NCBI RefSeq assembly: GCF_024679245.1
Contig: NC_090177.1
Span: forward strand, 23,844,450 to 23,908,449
DNA from: Pseudorasbora parva
Lineage: Eukaryota; Chordata; Actinopteri; Cypriniformes; Gobionidae
Length of the DNA: 64,000 nucleotides
Direction of reading: 5' to 3'
This document shows positions 51,676 to 64,000 of the stretch, one piece after another. Positions within the stretch are counted from its first letter, which is position 1; every line of letters begins with the position of its first letter. Under the pieces are notes generated by a model that was not told the origin of the DNA, did not search any database, and saw only the letters and a program-made list of their open reading frames with translations. The position numbers and the translations under genes are program-made.

Positions 51676-52890
51676 TTGGACACTATTCTCATGTTCTCCA
51701 GGGGCTTTTTTTAACGGAATGCCTCTGATCACTAGGTCACCTGCGTAATCACAATTTGGTTGGGATGGGATTGTTTTTTTTTTCTTTGATTTTTGGACAT
51801 CAAATTACAATTTTGAAAGACAAGCCACATGTCGGATTAAAGTATTGGAGATGTTGCATTAACCCCTCTGTGTAGGCTTGGGCGTTTCAGAATGATAATT
51901 GTGGCGTCACACGCCGGTTTTAATTTTGTGATAAAACCAGCAACTGCTCAGAGCACTCTGATTCTACTGGATCCATGCCCTTTACTTATACATTCCTAAT
52001 GGAAGTTTAACACATTGTTTTGTTTATTTTTCCATAATGACTGTGAGCTCCATGTCTGCTATCTTCCAGAAACTGGTGCTAAATCATTCTAATGCAGACT
52101 ATCAATGGACTAATAGTTAACAAAGACAAACTCACTCCATTCTTGTGCCTTTTTAAGTGAGATGATTCAGGCTGAGGAAGTTCAGTTAGTCCTGCGACAA
52201 CTCAAGTGTTATGGGACACTTCACCTTTTAAACATCACTTGCATTACTTCCAGCTCCATGTTTTCATCACCATACATAAGAACCTCATTTTCTTTATAGC
52301 TAATCTGTAAGATTTTTTTTTTCCTCCATTTTTTAAGATACATACTCCTGTCCTGTTAATCTGATCAGGGAAGTATTTTTAACTCCTGCAATGCAAATGA
52401 GACATCAGCTGTGAGATTTTTATTAAATTCATTCATAAGTGTTCATGCCCTTGCTAGTGATGTAAAATACAGAAATGCTGTTCTCGTGTCGTGATGTTAG
52501 CATGTTTTGGAAATAATGGACTTGATGTTGAGAAGAGTAGATTGTCCCATCATCAGGGACCACAATGTCTTTACAGAGCTTTTGTTTTCATGCAATATGT
52601 TAAATACTGTGCCATTTCTTTGTGTTCACCTGGGCTTAAACTGTGATCACATTGTTACCTTTCATAATCTGTATGCAAGTCCATACAAGAGTTAATCTAG
52701 TTTGTGGGCGAGCAACAAGCTTGTGTTTTGTTCTTTGAAAACAAGTTTTAAATTGTGTTCTTGCAAGAAATGTGTTCATTTGTTTAAGCAGTATATGTCC
52801 AGAAACTGGAATTCCAACTCTTATTTTGATTTCTAAAATGTTTTTTTTTTCCTTCTTAATATTAAATAAAGGTTCATGTAAGTTGGTATA
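51676..52890 (+). other. rcc2: rcc2 3'UTR with polyadenylation signal
   Basis: AT-rich sequence follows the TGA at 51673-51675. A canonical AATAAA at 52865-52870 suggests an mRNA end near 52885, for a 3'UTR of about 1.2 kb. The 62-codon frame inside it shows no family resemblance. Confidence 0.6.
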
Positions 52891-53120
52891 TGTTGTTACA
52901 CAGTATTTTTATTTTTACCCGTGGATCTGATCTTTTATAGAATATTTTATTTAGCTTGTAATGTTTAATCTGTCATAACTGGACCTTCCATTGAAACACC
53001 AGCCTTCTTTCTGGTGACACATGCAGGTCTCTTCCAATCACTGTCTATTTAAACCTGTTCATCTGCTTCTACGTTTGAGTGTAACGTCAACATCCGATTA
53101 GCATCTTCAGTGTCATTGTG

Positions 53121-53270
53121 ACTTTAAGGCCAAGTTTCACAGACAGCCGGGGTTTTGTTTAGGCCAAGATTAGGTCTTAGCTCAATTAGAACATTTAAGT
53201 AGCTTTTATAAACATGCCTTAAAAATACTGATGCTCATCTTGAGACAAAACAATTATAGTGACATTAAGA
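53121..53270. repeat. Possible MITE fragment between rcc2 and rpl22
   Basis: AAGTTTCACAGACAGCCGGG and GCCAAGATTAGGTCTTAGCT resemble the subterminal part of a common fish palindromic repeat. Only one arm was seen. Otherwise the 52890-53480 intergenic interval holds nothing recognisable. Confidence 0.35.
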
Positions 53271-53527
53271 TAGTTATTTTTTGTTATCGTTACCGTTCTT
53301 GGTGTGTGTGCGCCTTTCAGGGTACATATACACGACAGCGGATCACCATGATATCCCAGCTTAATCCCTTATCCTAGTTTTGTGCAATAGGCCCCAGGTG
53401 TGTATTTGTGGTGGATAACTTGATGAGTGTCCATCTGACATCAAAACGCCGATTTTAAAGAAGTCTATCTGAAAGGATCAACGTAGTTGTAAATGAATTT
53501 ATTTAAATGTACAAAAACAGCAAGAAT

Positions 53528-54374
<847 letters not shown>

Positions 54375-54430
54375 GGTGGGAAATTTCGTCGAAAGGAAGA
54401 ATCTTGACTGCGCAAGCGTGACGTCGCAGT
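54375..54430 (-). promoter_or_regulatory. rpl22: rpl22 core promoter with 5'TOP-like start and CRE-like site
   Basis: On the minus strand a pyrimidine run (TTCTTCCTTTCG, about 54402-54391) precedes the CCACCATGG start context by about 16 nt, as expected for a 5'TOP mRNA under mTOR-linked translational control. A CGACGTCA motif, close to the CRE consensus, lies at 54426-54419. There is no TATA box at a suitable distance. The start site is inferred. Confidence 0.55.
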
Positions 54431-55249
54431 CTTCCATTTGCTGTTGTATGACTTAAAGAGACAGGTCATCCAAAAATAAAAATTGGTCACTTTTGTTATA
54501 TATTCGAAAAAACGAAAACAAATACCTTCAGGAAAATATTAAGAAGCATTCAAAAGAAAACATTTGTATGTAAATATATAACTTATAAAACTTAATAAAA
54601 AGCTGTTTATCTCTGCACCAATACAACACTTAACATCATATTACCAAATAGGCCTACTATCTAATCAATTTAAACGTAGTAGTAGGGAAGTATATGATTT
54701 TGCACACAGCATTTGTGTGTGCTAATGGGACAGTCTTGCCCATTTACTTCCTGTCTGCTCTCAAGAAGCCAAGACTGCAAGTGTGGGTACTGAAAAGCCC
54801 TAAATTCCTGCACTCTCGTGGCATTGCAAAACAGTATAACATTCTTTCTACAATAGAAAGTAATTTGAACTCATTTTAATTATATTATATACTGAACATC
54901 TTACCTTATTGCTGTGCTCCACAGAAGAAAGGATAAGATGGCAGCAATGTCATATTTCATGAACTATCCTTTTAAATGTAAATAGACATTCACATATTGA
55001 TATTTTATAGAAAATGACATGCAATTCCGAATATCAAACTAAAGAATTGCCATTCCATGTTAGTTTGCATGTTAGTTTAAGCAATATATACTGTGTAATT
55101 TAATTTTAGCTACCGGGGCTCTACTTTTGACAGACAATGGCATCTGGTTTGTGTTGTATAATCAGAGTCTGAGTATTCTGGCCCCAACATATCACCTCCT
55201 CACACAACAGATACAGGAGTGCGAATTCATTGTTTGTTTTTGAAGCCAT

Positions 55250-55326
55250 ATCCTGCATCTAAGAACCCTCACAAATCCTTCACGCAACATTCACTCCATC
55301 CAGCAGAAGCACTCGGACAGTACAAG
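55250..55326 (+). other. rnf207: Candidate 5'UTR exon of rnf207
   Basis: A donor-like sequence (CAAG|GTATGC) ends at 55326, and an acceptor lies directly before the ATG (TTTTCAG|ATG at 55637). This implies at least one noncoding exon upstream; its 5' limit is a guess. Confidence 0.4.
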
Positions 55327-55636
55327 GTATGCATGGGCTTTATAGGTGAATGGAATTAAACATGTATTTATTTGCTATTTTTCAATATGTATTCATCTGT
55401 GTAGCTATTTATGTTTCGGAGCCTATTCAAAGGCTTGTTTCATTTTGGAACTATCTTCTAAGTCTAATAATAAGTATTGACCTCGGATCTCAAATTTTTC
55501 ACAGTATATTCTGAATCAATGACAGCCCACGGATAACATACTCCGAATAATATGAGTACTCTATATAAATGTGCAATGTGTTAATGTGCTCTTGCATATA
55601 GTATCTCAGAATATCTAATGTTTATTATATTTTCAG

Positions 55637-58600
55637 ATGTCTGGAGAGATCTTTTCCCCTCTGGATCATCTATATGACCTGGACAGTGCCAATTGTCATC
55701 CACTAGTGTGCCACTTGTGCCAAGAACAGTATGAGCATCCATGTCTGCTGGACTGTTATCACACATTCTGTGCCAGCTGCCTGCGCGGCAGGGCCGTGGA
55801 CAGCCGACTGACTTGCCCTCTCTGTGGGTAAGAATTTACTTAATTTAATGATCGATCACCTTATTCTGACAATTCACACAGTAAGCTATAAGTAATCGCA
55901 GTAGTGGGGAACGGGCCCAGAGTTAGTACAGATTTACATGTAAAGATAAAGCCTATGACATGTATGCATTTGAAAAAGATTTATAGATTTAAATGGTCAA
56001 ATTACATTGTCTGGTCAACTCTATGGGGCCAGGGGTATCTGTAGGAGAGATTACCTGTTAACAGCTGCACTATAGATCCTGCCTTTGTGTTGGAATTAAT
56101 CGAAATCTCTGGGCACATTCTGCCAAGGCCACTGTGGCATCAAACAATAAACCCAACACCATCTGACACCTGATATTGGATACACAGGTCCTAGGCTGGC
56201 TACAATTAGAGATGGCTGAAATGCCTGTGCGCTCACCCTTCTGCTGCCATACAGTAAGTGTAGCAGCAGCTTAATCGCACACCAGATCTTGCACTTATGG
56301 AGGGAATTTATAAAAAAATTGCAAAAGGTTGGTGGTCTTTATAAAGAAGCATGTTAGAGTAAGTATGAATTTGTTTTTAGCTGGTTCAGTGTTCATTTAA
56401 AGGTTGAGATATTGCAAATGTCTCAGTGTTTTGATTGTTACATTATGGCATTGTGATCGCATGCATTATGTTTGTCAGTGTTACGCATCAGCAATGCAAA
56501 GGATGTGTTAATGTTATAGTATATTGCTTAAAACATTTTGTCGAGTACTGTGAATGCTTCTCATATAAGCAAATTAACAGGGAATCTTTAAACTCTTAAC
56601 CTTAGAAATATTAAAGTAGTATATTTATTTGTAATTGTTTGAGTCCCTTTCTATTTGTGTCTATTTCCGTCTCTGTGGGGGTTTATTATCTATTGCTCAC
56701 TGTTCTATCTCAGAATTCAGAAGAGAGCTATTTGTGTCGTTGTTGCTATGAAGGAAAGATAAACACGTCAATGCCAAATGTATGACTAAGACATTATCAG
56801 GCAATGGGTCAAAAGTTCTGCACGGACACACAACACTCTCTGTTTCTTTTGTAGACATCAGTCTGTTGTGAAAGGATTAAATGCACTCCCGCCAGAGGAT
56901 CGACTCCTGAAGTTTTTGCTGGACAGTTCAGCAGACAGTGAGGAAACCGTGCAGTGTGCTAACTGTGATTTGGAGTGCAAGAAACAGGTCTTATTATCAC
57001 ACAATACTGTCCATTTAAAAGAAAAAATGGTGGGGTTTAAGCACACTAAATTATTTGAAAAGTCTGACATCGAGAAAAGTCTGTAGTTTCAAACTTGTAG
57101 ATCAAGTTTTTGAAACATGCATGGATTAAAGATTAATAACATGCCACTGTAAACCCAAATACAGTGAAAACTCAAACAAATGTACAATTCAGGTGAACAG
57201 AACTTAAATATTTGTATTTTGTGCTCATACATTTTAATTGCTCTGAACATATTATTGATATTAATATTTTAGTAAACAATACTTAAAGGTCAATACTTGG
57301 GAGCCCAATATTCATCCATTATAAAAGTACTCCACACAGCTCCAGGAGGTTAATAAAGGCCTTCTGAAGTGAATTGATGCGTTTGTGTAAGAAAAATATC
57401 CATATTAAGTACAATATCTAGGTTCCAGCAGACTGCCTTCTGTTCAACTCACGAAAAAAGCATAACTGACGTGAAGTATGACGTCGGACAAAGAGTAAGC
57501 GTTTTGAACTGTGAGAGGAGTTAAGCATTCTTTGGAATTTGAATATGCGAATTCGCTTCAAAAGGCCTTTATTAACCCCCTGGAGCCATGTGGATTAGTT
57601 TTATATTGGATGGATGCACTTTTTTGGGCTTTAAATTTTGGGCTGCCATTTTAATGCTTCGAAGAGCCAGGATTTTTTTTAATATAACTCTGATTGTATT
57701 CATCTGAAAGAAGAATGTCATACACTTATGGCTGGAGAGTGAGTAAACCATGAGGCAATTTTCATTTCTGGGTGAACTATGTCTTTAGGCTCTGTCAAAT
57801 ATTTCAGTATAAGGTAATTTATTCTTTTTAACATTAGGTTTTTGTCTTTTTAAGTGTTTTATTCTTCTGTCACAAACCCCAGGATGTGGATGCAATGTAT
57901 TATTGCAACACTTGTTGCCAGCCACTGTGTCGAGACTGCAGGGAAACCACCCATAAGGCCAAGATGTTTTCCTGCCACGAGATTGTCTCCTTGGCAAAGC
58001 GTACCAAAGAAGCCCACAAAAAATGTGGTGTGTGTGAAACTAATTTGAAATAGTTCAAACTACTTAAATTAATACAATTATTTTAGTCAAGAACAAGTCT
58101 TTAATGCTAAAGCTTTTGGGATCCATGCACTTTGTCTATTTGCAGCCCTCCATGAGGAACTCTACATCATGTTTTCTACAGAGAAAAAGTCCATGCTCTG
58201 CATCAACTGCTTCAGAGACATGCAAGTGTGAGTTCTAAACTTAACTGAGCATGTAATTAGCATATGACCCATATGATTTCAAAATAATGTGAGTTCGTCT
58301 TCTTCCATAGGGAGAACAGAGCACACTGCATTGATATTGAGACAGCATATATACAAGGCTGTGAAAAACTGGACCAAGCCGTCTTAGTGAGTTTCTCTTC
58401 CAGGTTTTTCTCTGCAGTAATATATACTTTCATCTCTGTCTGTATTGTGTGGAGCACCTACTGAAGTCATTTCACTCTCTTCAGGCTGTTAAGGAGCTTC
58501 AGACGTCAGCTCGAGAAGCAATTATTCTTCTCAAAGCCATGATTGGAGAGGTCAGGGCCAATGTGGATGAAGAGGAGAGCGCCATCTGCACTTTGTTCAA

Positions 58601-60351
58601 TAATATGCAGGTGTCATGCACATACTCAGTTAATCTAGCTACACTTATCTGAATTTCATGTCAGAAAAAAATTATGAAGCATTTTTTATTTGAGAGGTAA
58701 AATAATTTTTGAATGAAACAATAAATTGGTGATACGCATTTCTTTATTTTTTGCTCAGGAAAAACTAGCAGAGAGAAAAAAGATTCTACTCAAAGCAGCA
58801 CAAAGGTAAAAAAAAAAATTGTAATACCTGACAATGATGCTTTTTACTACAATAATATGCTTTTTCCTGTAAGCGTTCTGTTTTTCTATGCATATTTTGC
58901 AGAGTAAAATCAAACCTGTTGCTGTAGTTTGACTTTTTTTGGTTCCAATTATGTCACATAAATACTTTTGTTTCATATTCAATATTTAACATACATGTTC
59001 CTGATATTTTGATGGTTTAATTAAACTTGACCAGTCCTGACCAGCAAAGATCCTGATTAAGGAACACTCATTATTAATCTTCTTTTGTGTGTTTCTTTTC
59101 TAGTCAGCATGAGGAGAAGGAGAGAGCCTTTAAAGAGCAGTTATCTCATCTTGCAGCACTCCTTCCAACTCTCCAGGTAAGCGTGTTGCCTTCATATCTT
59201 CAGTCATCCTAGCTTTTCAAAAATTCCTGCTTGCTTAACATGTTTCTTTTTACTTCTCTTCAGGTTCATCTTGTTACATGTTCTGCCTTTCTAAGCTCAG
59301 CAAATAAGTTTGAGTTTTTGGACATGGGTTATGTGAGTACAAACAAATATCTTTTTAGTTTAATAATAAAAAGAATATGATTTATTGATTCATTTTATTT
59401 GATTAATTGATTTGAACTCACACAGCAATTAATGGAGAGACTAAAGAAGATTGTGAAACTACCACACAGGCTGAGACCAGCTCAAAGCAGTAAGGTCAGT
59501 TTACTACATTTTAGTCAGTTAAATAAGTCAATGCATAAGTTATATCTGCAGTAATCCATTCGCGCAGATAAACACAGAGTATCGCTCGGAGTTTGCACGC
59601 TGCCTGGAGCCGCTCTTGCTGTTGGGGCAACGGCGTTCAATGTCCACTGCAGGGAGCGTGGCTTTAGGTCTGGGAAACGCCAGTGGAATGTGAGTCCTGG
59701 TAGTAGTTACTAATAAAACTGCTTAATAAAAAAGTAACATTTAAACATATAAAATTAATGTATGTTCATTATCATATTGCAGGATGCAATCATCCCTGTC
59801 AGTGCAATGTCACTCTCCAGCCATCAGTGACATGTCACTGTGCTCCTCGGTGGTGCGCAGGCCGACCTCACACCGTTACATCAGCACCAAGGTTCTGCTG
59901 TCGGAGGGTGGAGAGACGCCCTTTATGAACCACTGCTGCAACTATGAGAACAGCTACAGGGTGAGTGTTTCTCATGCACTCATGAGATCGAGGCTATTAC
60001 ATCTTATTTTGAAGCTATTTTGCAGTTTTTTTCACAAGAGGAAACTACATTGTGTTAATGTAATTATTTAAAATAGTGACATGAAGCCAAGTACAGTGTT
60101 TTATACTCAGAATCTGTGCTGTGCATTTCACCCACCCAAGTGCGAGGGCACACACACTCGCACTCACACACACGGAGCACTGGCTGATACCATTTTTTGC
60201 CTGCTGTGCCCAGGGAGAGATTGGGGGTTAGGTGCTCACTCAAGGGCACCCCAGTTGTGGGTAATGAGTGGAAGAGAGTGCTGTTCATTCACTCCCCCCA
60301 CCTACATTTCCTGCCAGTACTGAGACTCCGACTCTCTTACCATTAGGACAC

Positions 60352-60389
<38 letters not shown>

Positions 60390-61872
60390 AGTAACCATAA
60401 ATCCCAATACCCAAATGTATACTTATATTTAAAAAAGTATAAAGAAAATATTGTCTGCAACTGACGAATTCTCCATTTCTGTTCGACCAGACTTTACAGA
60501 CCGAAATCCAGAAGCTCAAAGACCAGGTGCAGGAGATTCACAGAGACCTGACCAAGCACCATTCCCTCACCAAACCCGAAACCATGAATGAGATTTTGGA
60601 GCGCTCCGTACTAGTAGACGGACAGATATCTATAGAGTACTCCTCAGTGGAGCTCATGCGGGCCATTTTCGAGGAGGTGAGACGGTAATAGTTTAAAACT
60701 AACATAGGAGGAAGTACAAAGGAAGAGGGCTTATTATTCCATTGATTTTGTTCTAAGATCTGGAATGAGACATTACAGCGGGTGGCAAATGAACAGGAGA
60801 TTTATGAAGGTAAGTAAACGCATTTTCTCTCTAAGATCTTCTCACTACTTTGGCTGAGTAGTTGTGATTCTTGTTAATTTATTTTTTATTTTTTAGCACA
60901 ACTTCATGACCTGCTTCAGTTAAAACAGGAGAACTCTTATTTGACCACTATCTCCAGACAAATAGGACCCTACATTAGCTCCATAGCGAAAGTGAAAGAG
61001 CGCCTGGAGCCCAGGTACAAAGAGCATGATGTATCAACTTATAGAGAAATATAAATAATATACACATATTACAGTTCAAGTTCAAGAGATTTTTCTTTCC
61101 ACTTTTGAAAATGTCTCAAGCTCACCGAAGCTAAAAAATACAGTAAAATTGTGAAATATTAATTCAGCACTTCATTTTCAAGTCATTACTCCAGTCTTCA
61201 GTGTCACGTGATTTTTCAGAAATCATTAAAATATGCTGATTTGCAAGTTCCCTTTTTTCAGATTTGTTTGATTAATAGAAAGTTAAAAAAACAGCATTTT
61301 TAAATAGAATTTTGTAACAATACAAGTCTTTACTGTCACAATAACTTAATGCATCTTTGCTAAGTAAAATTATTAATCTCTTTAAAAAAATAAAAATAGT
61401 CCCCAAACATCGGATTTCAATAATTTTGCAATGCCTAAAAAATTTACCATTTACTTTACACACCAAAGTAATTTTTACCTGCATTTTGACACAGTCTAAC
61501 TTCTATCTTTAACAGGCTGAAGGAGCCTAAAGAACTGAAAGATGATCGCACAGAGATCATGCTGAAGCTCTATGAGGACAGCACCACCGCTGCCGACACA
61601 CAGCCCAGGTGAGTTCCCTTTAATTTATCAGATGTATGTGTAGATGTTTTAATGTAGACATGCAATCACTGGCAATTAAAAAAGAAAAGCAGTTAATTAA
61701 TGACTATTTCACGCTTCACTGATACAGTAATGAGCTGTCCTGCAACACTGAGGACAACTGGACTCTAAACAGCATATCAGAAGAAACCAATCCCAAGAAC
61801 AAGGATTACTACAGGCCAAACAAGCAGAAGAACACCACTGATACAGCCGATCGCAAAGAGATACCAATGTGA
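55637..61872 (+). CDS. rnf207: RING finger protein 207 (17 coding exons, 634 aa)
   Basis: A TRIM-like RING E3 ligase. The mammalian protein acts in heart, affects KCNH2/HERG channel levels and works with HSP70-family chaperones. Exons: 55637-55827, 56855-56987, 57883-58027, 58146-58227, 58311-58386, 58485-58610, 58759-58805, 59104-59176, 59264-59332, 59426-59494, 59568-59689, 59783-59960, 60491-60676, 60758-60809, 60897-61014, 61516-61608, 61728-61872. Phases all agree, and the 634-aa length equals the human protein. The RING is C3HC4 (C25, C28, C40, H42, C45, C48, C60, C63). The B-box has CANCDLEC, YYCNTCCQPLCRDC and H residues to about 130. A coiled-coil/BBC region (EKLDQAVL to LLPTLQ) and the conserved block ISTKVLLSEGGETPF follow. 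The C-terminus is hydrophilic and variable. The second exon has a weak donor (CAG|GTCTTA). A polyA signal AATAAA lies at 61973-61978. Confidence 0.96.
55830..56854. other. rnf207 first coding intron; nothing recognised
   Basis: About 1 kb of unique sequence between the RING exon and the B-box exon. No repeat family, exon or RNA gene was recognised. Confidence 0.5.
57280..57788. repeat. MITE-like repeat in rnf207 intron
   Basis: The block runs from TACTTGGGAGCCCAATATTC through CACACAGCTCCAGGAGGTTA to GGGTGAACTATGTCTTTAG. Its right end matches the GGGTGAACTATCCCTTTAA terminus seen at 19130-19149. An internal inverted pair (CTCCAGGAGGTTAATAAAGG / CCTTTATTAACCCCCTGGAG) supports a palindromic element. 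Confidence 0.6.
60110..60388 (-). mobile_element. tRNA-derived SINE-like element
   Basis: Read on the minus strand, it starts after a G-run with TGTCCTAATGGTAAGAGAGT and CGGAGTCTCAGT, resembling tRNA box A and a decayed box B region. The central GGGTGCCCTTGAGTGAGC-like core and the downstream CA/GTG-rich tail are as in common fish tRNA-derived SINEs. It is intronic in rnf207. Confidence 0.55.
60354..60386. repeat. Homopolymer run of 33 C
   Basis: An uninterrupted poly-C (poly-G on the minus strand) at the edge of the SINE-like element, about 104 nt before the rnf207 exon at 60491. Exact length in such runs is often unreliable in assemblies. Confidence 0.95.
61085..61450. repeat. Copy of the high-copy interspersed repeat
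   Basis: Contains GTCATTACTCCAGTCTTCAG, AAATCATTAAAATATGCTGA and TTTACTGTCACAATAAC, the same family as at 11687-12760. It lies between rnf207 exons at 61014 and 61516. Confidence 0.6.
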
Positions 61873-62599
61873 AACCGCTTTTATGTAGATCCTACAAATG
61901 GTTGTCAGCTTAGATATTTGTTAAAACGAACAATAAGCATGCGTTCATGTAAATCTGATATACCAAATCTTGAATAAAAACAGTTCTAGAGAATCACAGT
62001 AATGTCAAAAAAGTGATAAGTGCTCACTAGATTCAGTGTTTATTTTAAAGGTTTGTTACATTTTGCTGAAGATGTTAATAATGTACAGTTATCATTCAAG
62101 AGGTAGGGTGGTCCTCTCCCATCAGCTCTTTGCACGAGCGTAGTGCAAAAAACCTATTGCATGTGTTCAAATGTTTCCTGTACCTACATATATATTATAG
62201 TGCTCATCATTGGTTGAAAGTGTGCAAGAAATTCTTATTCTTTACCCAATGTCTATATAAGCTACATCATGCCAGGAGGAGAGTGAAGCCCTCCTCCTAG
62301 AAATGTAAAATCGGAAAGATTAAGACTTTGGATATAGCATACCCCTCTGGCATTCGGCCCTCTGAATCCCACCTTCGTAAAAACAGATTTTTCTTGCTGA
62401 ATTATCATGCAAGTGTGAAGGAAAGTGAAAAGAAATGGATATGGTGATGAGTGAGCGTGGGAGTGAAGACGAAAGAGACTAAAGCATTTGACAAGAGTTA
62501 GATGAGAGGACAAATGCATTGAGAAATGCTGCATAAATGGAGGACTGTAAAGACCAATGGAAAACAAATATTCATAGGGCAATTCAAGAGAAATTAAGC

Positions 62600-63275
62600 A
62601 TGTAATTTATCAGATACATTTATTTCTCTAATCATAATATTACAATTTCCCAACAGCATTGACAAATCACAGATATTTAGAGATTGTCGGAAATCAATAG
62701 GCCTGCTGTGATTGGCAGATCTTAAAAAAACATTAAAAACAAATTTGGGACAACGTCTAAACAGCCACTCCAGTAAATATATCTTAGGACCAAGTTAAAG
62801 CTTACCTGAATAAAACTCTTTACCTCAAGGTATTTAAAACTCTACTGAAATTTCTGGGCGCTTATATTTCGAATCTCACTTGTAAGGTTTCTAAACAAAA
62901 CCAAGAGCAGCGTATGAAATTACATGGTGCAAATAGGAGGATGCATGATATATGACTGGTATGTAAACGAGGAGGAGTTAGACACCAAAAATATGATGAG
63001 GTGTAGGAGAAAAGACAGATGCTGAGGAATGTGGTGTCTGTGTACTAGGATCTTTGATGGTGTTGAAGGTGGAAGCTCCACCCTGCTTAGGGCAGACCAA
63101 TGCGTCTCAGAGCAGATCAGTGGGTCAGTTTTACTGTGCTGCCACCTCATATATCTGTGCTGGCCCCAGGGGCCACGCCATGATGCCACCAGGCAACGAG
63201 CTCACTCAGAGCGCCAGTCAGAGGTGTCCAGTTGTGCACTTTCAGGCTATTTCCTCCTTTCAATGCAGCACAACC
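62600..63275 (-). other. icmt: Possible icmt 3'UTR
   Basis: Sequence 3' of the icmt stop codon. A minus-strand AATAAA occurs at 62624-62619 and could end the transcript, but family 3'UTRs are often longer, so the limit is uncertain. The interval 61990-62600 between the rnf207 polyA signal and this point holds nothing recognised. Confidence 0.35.
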
Positions 63276-63458
63276 TTAAGAGTTAACCCTGATTCCTGAG
63301 ATGAAGGGCAAGCCAGTGAACACCTTCTTTTTGTACTCAACGTAGTCCTCTCCAAAGAAATGGATGAGAGAGAGCTCCTCCTCCTCAATACGCTCTCGAA
63401 AGAACCTCCAGCTGGCGATCGTATATCCCAGTATACATATCGGGTTGCACAGCATTAT
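63276..63458 (-). CDS. icmt: Isoprenylcysteine carboxyl methyltransferase, last exon
   Basis: ICMT is a multi-span endoplasmic reticulum enzyme that methylates the C-terminal prenylcysteine of CAAX proteins such as Ras using S-adenosylmethionine. This exon (acceptor CAG at 63461-63459) encodes 60 residues and a TAA at 63278-63276: IMLCNPIC, then the conserved block WRFFRERIEEEELSLIHFFG, EDYVEYKKKV and TGLPFISGIRVNS. This matches the family C-terminus, where Arg and Glu residues near WRFF..R and EEE help form the active site. Human ICMT has 284 residues, so about the last fifth is present. No earlier exon was found to position 64000, and the gene continues to the right. Confidence 0.92.
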   Translation of the reverse strand: MMLCNPICILGYTIASWRFFRERIEEEELSLIHFFGEDYVEYKKKVFTGLPFISGIRVNS

Positions 63459-63461
63459 CTG

Positions 63462-64000
63462 ACAAGAAAGAGTACAGGTGAAAGGTGGATTCTGAAATAC
63501 AATGCAGCTTCAATATACCTGTATATCCTAATTAAAAGTATAATCAAAGCCTTAATATTTATCCTCCTAAATTATTATAATAATTTGTATCATTCTTTCC
63601 AGTTATGATTTTGCTTAATCAAGAGATCCACTGATTGTTTCCTGTTTTCTAAAGTTTGTATTTGGTCTTTGAGGAGTGACTGAAGTAAGGGTCTGGCCAA
63701 GGGATGTGCGATAAACACTTGATAGCAGAACTTGTTGGTGTGTGTTTGGATTTTGGAGGTATCACACCCCTAACATGCCAGGAGTACAGTAACAGTCACT
63801 TAGACCAGCTTCCAAATATGAAACATGGATTTGTCTTTAATTTACATTATATTTTAATTTGAATATTGCTTGTACTACTGTCTGTACCTCTCACTGAGAG
63901 AAAGCACGTTAACAGTATTTTTTGGGGAAACTTTCTGGTTCTGGACAGAGGTCAACCAACTCCACCCTGGGAGAAACTGTGTATCTGTGTATGTGGGTAT
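63462..64000. other. icmt intron, right edge; no exon seen
   Basis: Unique sequence upstream (in gene direction) of the last icmt exon. I looked for the preceding exon (the RHP.Y.GW type motif of ICMT) on the minus strand and did not find it. Confidence 0.5.

Overview
This is a vertebrate nuclear genome window, almost certainly from a cyprinid-type teleost (zebrafish or carp relatives). It is AT-rich, its genes are split by GT-AG introns, and it carries many DNA transposons and palindromic MITEs, a 5S-derived SINE, and long CA, GT, TA and GATA microsatellites. There is no bacterial, phage or CRISPR content. I built the gene models by hand from splice signals, reading phase and remembered family sequences; no alignment was run.

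Layout. (1) Positions 1-35801, minus strand: arhgef10l, a RhoGEF of the ARHGEF10 family. Twenty coding exons (about 827 codons) cover the acidic N-terminus, the DH domain and the PH-like region. The gene runs off the left edge before its C-terminal propeller half. (2) About 38.7-39.5 kb: a probable head-to-head promoter region between arhgef10l and rcc2. (3) 40107-51675, plus strand: rcc2 (TD-60), 12 coding exons, 495 aa, complete. (4) 53528-54374, minus strand: rpl22, four coding exons, 129 aa, complete. (5) 55637-61872, plus strand: rnf207, 17 coding exons, 634 aa, complete. (6) 63276-63458, minus strand: the last exon of icmt; the rest lies beyond the right edge.

The gene order joins two blocks known from human 1p36: ARHGEF10L-RCC2 (1p36.13) and RPL22-RNF207-ICMT (1p36.31). 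Here rcc2 and rpl22 converge within about 0.6 kb of each other's 3' ends. The genes are functionally independent (Rho activation, mitosis and adhesion, ribosome, cardiac E3 ligase, CAAX methylation), so the arrangement is synteny and not an operon.

The introns hold the most unusual material: a 2.3-kb G/T-rich minisatellite with an internal 71-bp higher-order period in arhgef10l; a 0.5-kb inverted repeat with a third partial copy; a stack of nested Tc1 and hAT elements in rcc2; and a hAT-like element whose 5-bp target duplication falls inside an rcc2 splice donor and regenerates it. I found no convincing unknown biological system. The best leads concern splicing and transposon-genome interaction.
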